Source of the DNA: an uncultured Aliarcobacter sp.
Lineage (GTDB): Bacteria > Campylobacterota > Campylobacteria > Campylobacterales > Arcobacteraceae
Assembly: GCA_947629065.1 (NCBI GenBank)
Contig: CANRCH010000094.1
Span: 1 to 7,146 of the forward strand
Direction of reading: 5' to 3'
DNA length: 7,146 nucleotides
The stretch's first letter is position 1. Every line of letters starts with the position of its first letter. The notes beneath the pieces are model-generated. The model was not told the DNA's origin, ran no database searches, and was given only the letters and a program-made list of their open reading frames with translations. Position numbers and translations under genes: made by a program. Positions 4,904 through 7,146 of this stretch are shown here, piece by piece.

Positions 4904-5858
4904 TTGAAGCCTTTCTTGAACTATTTTCAAGCTTTAAATCCTCATAAATATTTTTTAAAGCTGCTATAAAATTTGGGTTATTATTTGGAGCTTTTGCAAC
5001 TCTATAATCTTCTATTCCATATTTATCTGCTAACTCTCCATACTCTAAAACAAGCTCACCCAAAGTTTCTGAATTATCAACTGTAAATGAAATTGGATAA
5101 ATAATAACTTTTTTTCCAAGCTCTTTTAGTTTATCCTCCATATATGGTTGAAGCCATTTCATAGGACCAACTCTTGACTGATAGGCAACATCTATTTTTT
5201 TGAAATTTATATTTTCTCTTTTTAACTCTTCTTTTACACACTTTACATTTGCTAAAATATGTTTTTGATATAAATCACCTTTATCTATAGTTCTTTGAGT
5301 TAATCCATGGGCTGAAAAAACTAGCTCAAAATCTTCTGAATTATCGCCATTTAAACACTCTTTTATTCTATCAACAATAGCAAGATTATAAAATGAATTA
5401 TCATAATAGCTATCTATAGTTTTGATTTTATCATCTATTTTATGCTCTTTTGCACACTTCATAAAATCTTCAATTGATGATAAAGTTGTAGTTTTTGAGT
5501 AGTGTGGATACATAGGAATTGCATATATTTCATCATAGTTTATTAAATCTTCCATAATATCTTTTGCAAAAGGAGGAGTATATCTCATCTCATAAAAAAC
5601 TTTTGCATCTACAACTTTTTGAAGTCTTCTTACTAATCTTTTTGTATATCCAACAATTGGAGAAACTCCACCAAGCTCTTCATAGTTTTGTTTTGCAATA
5701 TTTAATCTTCTAAAAATTATTAATTTTGCTATTATTGCTCTTATTGGTTGTGGAGCTTCAATTATATGCTTGTCATTAAACATATTATGAAGAAAAACTT
5801 TTACTTCATTAATATTATTTGGTCCTCCCATATTCATTAAAACTATTGCTCTTTTCAT
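4896..5858 (-). CDS. hemH: Ferrochelatase (protoporphyrin/coproporphyrin ferrochelatase)
   Basis: Inserts ferrous iron into the porphyrin ring in the last steps of haem synthesis, in the cytoplasm or at the inner membrane face. The 320-residue protein starts MKRAIVLMNMGGPNN, the normal family opening, and keeps the main blocks: GGVSPI (63-68), FYEMRYTPPF (88-97), MYPHYSKTT (116-124), the metal-site FSAHGL with His184 (181-186), QSRVGPMKWLQPY (227-239), and the SETLGEL motif with Glu264 (263-269). No C-terminal Cys cluster for a 2Fe-2S centre is present. The start has TAGGAAT as ribosome site. A gap of 77 bases separates it from the EAL gene upstream, and its 3' end overlaps the lipocalin gene. 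Confidence 0.95.
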   Translation of the reverse strand: MKRAIVLMNMGGPNNINEVKVFLHNMFNDKHIIEAPQPIRAIIAKLIIFRRLNIAKQNYEELGGVSPIVGYTKRLVRRLQKVVDAKVFYEMRYTPPFAKDIMEDLINYDEIYAIPMYPHYSKTTTLSSIEDFMKCAKEHKIDDKIKTIDSYYDNSFYNLAIVDRIKECLNGDNSEDFELVFSAHGLTQRTIDKGDLYQKHILANVKCVKEELKRENINFKKIDVAYQSRVGPMKWLQPYMEDKLKELGKKVIIYPISFTVDNSETLGELVLEYGELADKYGIEDYRVAKAPNNNPNFIAALKNIYEDLKLENSSRKASNE

Positions 5859-5872
5859 ATAAATTCCTATTT

Positions 5873-5881
5873 TTTATACCA
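5873..5881 (-). promoter_or_regulatory. Candidate extended -10 box for hemH
   Basis: On the minus strand TGGTATAAA matches the extended -10 form TG-n-TATAAT with one mismatch. It predicts a start near 5867 and a leader of only about nine bases holding the GGAAT ribosome site, which is unusually short. It suggests that hemH-lipocalin-epimerase can be transcribed independently of the EAL gene. No terminator is visible after the EAL gene, so read-through from it is equally possible. Confidence 0.3.
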
Positions 5882-5935
5882 ATTTACAAGAAAATTGTGA
5901 TTGTTTGTAGGGCTTTTTTGTCGTTTAATCTACTA

Positions 5936-7006
5936 TTAGAAATTTATTTTTCTAATTGGCTCCGAAGATGGCTTTGCAAAGTAGTAACCTTGAACCAATG
6001 AAGCACCATTGTCTTTTAAGTATAAATACTCCTCTTTAGTCTCAATTCCTTCTGCTAAAACTGTAATATTATTCTCTTTTGCAATATTTACTATAGCTGC
6101 AAAAACAGATTGATTTGCTCTATTTTTATCAATATCTTTTACTATTTCTCTATCAACTTTTACAATATCAGGTAGAAGTTGAACAATCATATTTAAAGAT
6201 GAGTATCCACTTCCAACATCATCTAATGCTACCATAAAACCTTTTGATTTATAAAAATTCAAAATATTTTTCAAGTGTTCAATATCTTCTATATTTTCAC
6301 TCTCAACAACTTCAAATATTACATTTTTTGGATCAAACTCTAAAGAGTTAGCCCATTTTACAGTTGATTGCAAACAGTGATTTGGATCATAAATTGCTGT
6401 TGGAATAAAGTTTATAAAAACCTTTGCTCTAATATTTTTAATAGCAGCAGTTTTTAGTGAACTCTCTCTACAAGCTCTATCTAAATAAAAAAGCATATCT
6501 CCATCTTTTGCCCAAGTAAAAAGTTTATCTGGATAGACTAATGTTCCATCTTCATTTACACCTCTTGCAAGAGTTTCATAACCATAAATTGTATTAGTTT
6601 TTACATCTAAAATTGGTTGAAAATGTGCTGTTAAACCACCTTTTGAGAGTAAAGATGATAACTCTTGAGCTGAAATTAAATTTTTGTACTTTTCCAAACT
6701 CTTTACATCTCTAATTTTTGAGTAATCCAGCTTTTCATTTTCGCTTAAACTAAGAATATAAATAGCTTCTCTTTCATGTTTTTTAAAAATATTTTTTGAA
6801 AGAAGATTACTTAAAAAATCAATAAAAGAAGAGGTTTTAACAACAACTGTCAAACTATCCTCTTTTAAATAATTAATACCGCTGTCATCTAAAAAATCTC
6901 TAAATTTTTTAGACAACTCAACAACCTCAAAACCAAAAATAAGACTAGATTCTTTATCTTTTATTATTGGTAAAGTTTGACACTTTACACAAGATGATGT
7001 AGGCAT
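5936..7006 (-). CDS. EAL-domain protein, probable cyclic-di-GMP phosphodiesterase
   Basis: A 356-residue soluble protein with no membrane segment. Residues about 115-352 form an EAL domain, which hydrolyses c-di-GMP. The catalytic set looks complete: Gln130 in HFQP, the signature as ETL (144-146) in place of EAL, Asn199 in INFIP, Glu232 in FEVVES, Asp262-Asp263 in ALDDVGSGYSS, Lys283 in IVKVD, AEGIET (318-323) and Gln339 in VQGYYFAKP. This predicts an active enzyme rather than a degenerate receptor. No GGDEF domain is present. The N-terminal 110 residues are not recognised; they begin with CVKCQTLP, a CxxC pair at Cys6 and Cys9 that could bind metal or sense redox state. The ATG is set by AGAGGAG upstream. 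The input signal is unknown. Confidence 0.9.
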   Translation of the reverse strand: MPTSSCVKCQTLPIIKDKESSLIFGFEVVELSKKFRDFLDDSGINYLKEDSLTVVVKTSSFIDFLSNLLSKNIFKKHEREAIYILSLSENEKLDYSKIRDVKSLEKYKNLISAQELSSLLSKGGLTAHFQPILDVKTNTIYGYETLARGVNEDGTLVYPDKLFTWAKDGDMLFYLDRACRESSLKTAAIKNIRAKVFINFIPTAIYDPNHCLQSTVKWANSLEFDPKNVIFEVVESENIEDIEHLKNILNFYKSKGFMVALDDVGSGYSSLNMIVQLLPDIVKVDREIVKDIDKNRANQSVFAAIVNIAKENNITVLAEGIETKEEYLYLKDNGASLVQGYYFAKPSSEPIRKINF

Positions 7007-7024
7007 ATTTACTCCTCTTTTTTT

Positions 7025-7050
7025 AAAATTTTAATAGAATTTAAAATTTT
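7025..7050. repeat. AT-only inverted repeat before the EAL gene
   Basis: AAAATTTTAA (7025-7034) and its complement TTAAAATTTT (7041-7050) flank a 6-base spacer. It could be a weak hairpin or a regulator site between the upstream gene and the EAL gene. No GC pair is in the stem and no T run follows on the minus strand, so it is not a convincing terminator, and such repeats arise by chance in AT-rich spacers. Confidence 0.25.
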
Positions 7051-7071
7051 TGGTACTACTTTAATGCCAAT

Positions 7072-7146
7072 TTATATACTTTTTTTATCTAAATACTCTC
7101 TAAACTCTTTTGCCCCATCTTTTGAGCTAACAATAAACTCATCAAT
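7072..7146 (-). CDS. C-terminal end of an unidentified protein (partial)
   Basis: An open frame enters from the right edge and ends at TAA after 24 codons, with the tail IDEFIVSSKDGAKEFREYLD followed by KKSI. It is a charged, probably helical tail with no motif I recognise, and no function can be given. It stops 65 bases before the EAL start with no clear terminator between them, so it may be the upstream gene of the same operon. Support is the same-strand context and the uninterrupted frame to the edge; the fragment is short enough that chance cannot be excluded. Confidence 0.5.
   Translation of the reverse strand: MDEFIVSSKDGAKEFREYLDKKSI

Noticed and set aside
4904..4930. Upstream extension of the lipocalin by nine codons
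   Set aside because: It would put charged residues before the signal peptide; the ATG at 4903 gives a normal lipoprotein signal and overlaps the hemH stop.
5819..6001. 60-codon plus-strand open frame between hemH and the EAL gene
   Set aside because: It overlaps the secure starts and ends of both minus-strand genes and has no ribosome site or family resemblance; it is an opposite-strand shadow.

Overview
The window is very AT-rich and densely coded. It carries a Tat-exported protein start that looks like NapA, a complete DctPQM TRAP transporter, and a haem gene next to a Blc-type lipocalin. Base composition, protein style and the nap-like start suggest Campylobacterota, most likely the Arcobacter/Aliarcobacter group. 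That assignment is inference from sequence style; no rRNA or marker gene is present.

Left part (1-3200): the first 25 codons of a minus-strand Tat-signal protein (probably napA) diverge from a plus-strand operon encoding a three-part TRAP transporter for organic acids (dctP, dctQ, dctM). The 237-bp divergent region holds an FNR/CRP-type palindrome whose centre falls at -41.5 of a plausible napA promoter. A third half-site lies exactly 10 bp further on. The operon ends in a strong, apparently bidirectional terminator at 3164-3197.

Middle part (3198-3486): this looks like an empty convergent intergenic region but appears to hold a small independent transcription unit. In order it has a TATAAT box, a folded leader with repeated CCTCT/AGAGG elements able to hide or expose a GAGGTG ribosome site, a 20-codon hydrophobic peptide starting at TTG, and an intrinsic terminator two bases after the stop. 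On the opposite strand, inside the peptide gene, lies a sigma70-like promoter with a perfect TATAAT and 17-bp spacing, aimed back over the ribosome site. This is the architecture of a type I toxin-antitoxin locus, and it is the main candidate for an undescribed system here.

Right part (3487-7146): all genes are on the minus strand. Reading in transcription order from the right edge: the last 24 codons of an unidentified protein, an EAL-domain c-di-GMP phosphodiesterase with a CxxC N-terminal region, ferrochelatase (hemH), a Blc-type lipocalin lipoprotein overlapping hemH by 8 bp, and a TIGR01777/YfcH-type epimerase. The last three form a tight operon that converges on the small-peptide locus.
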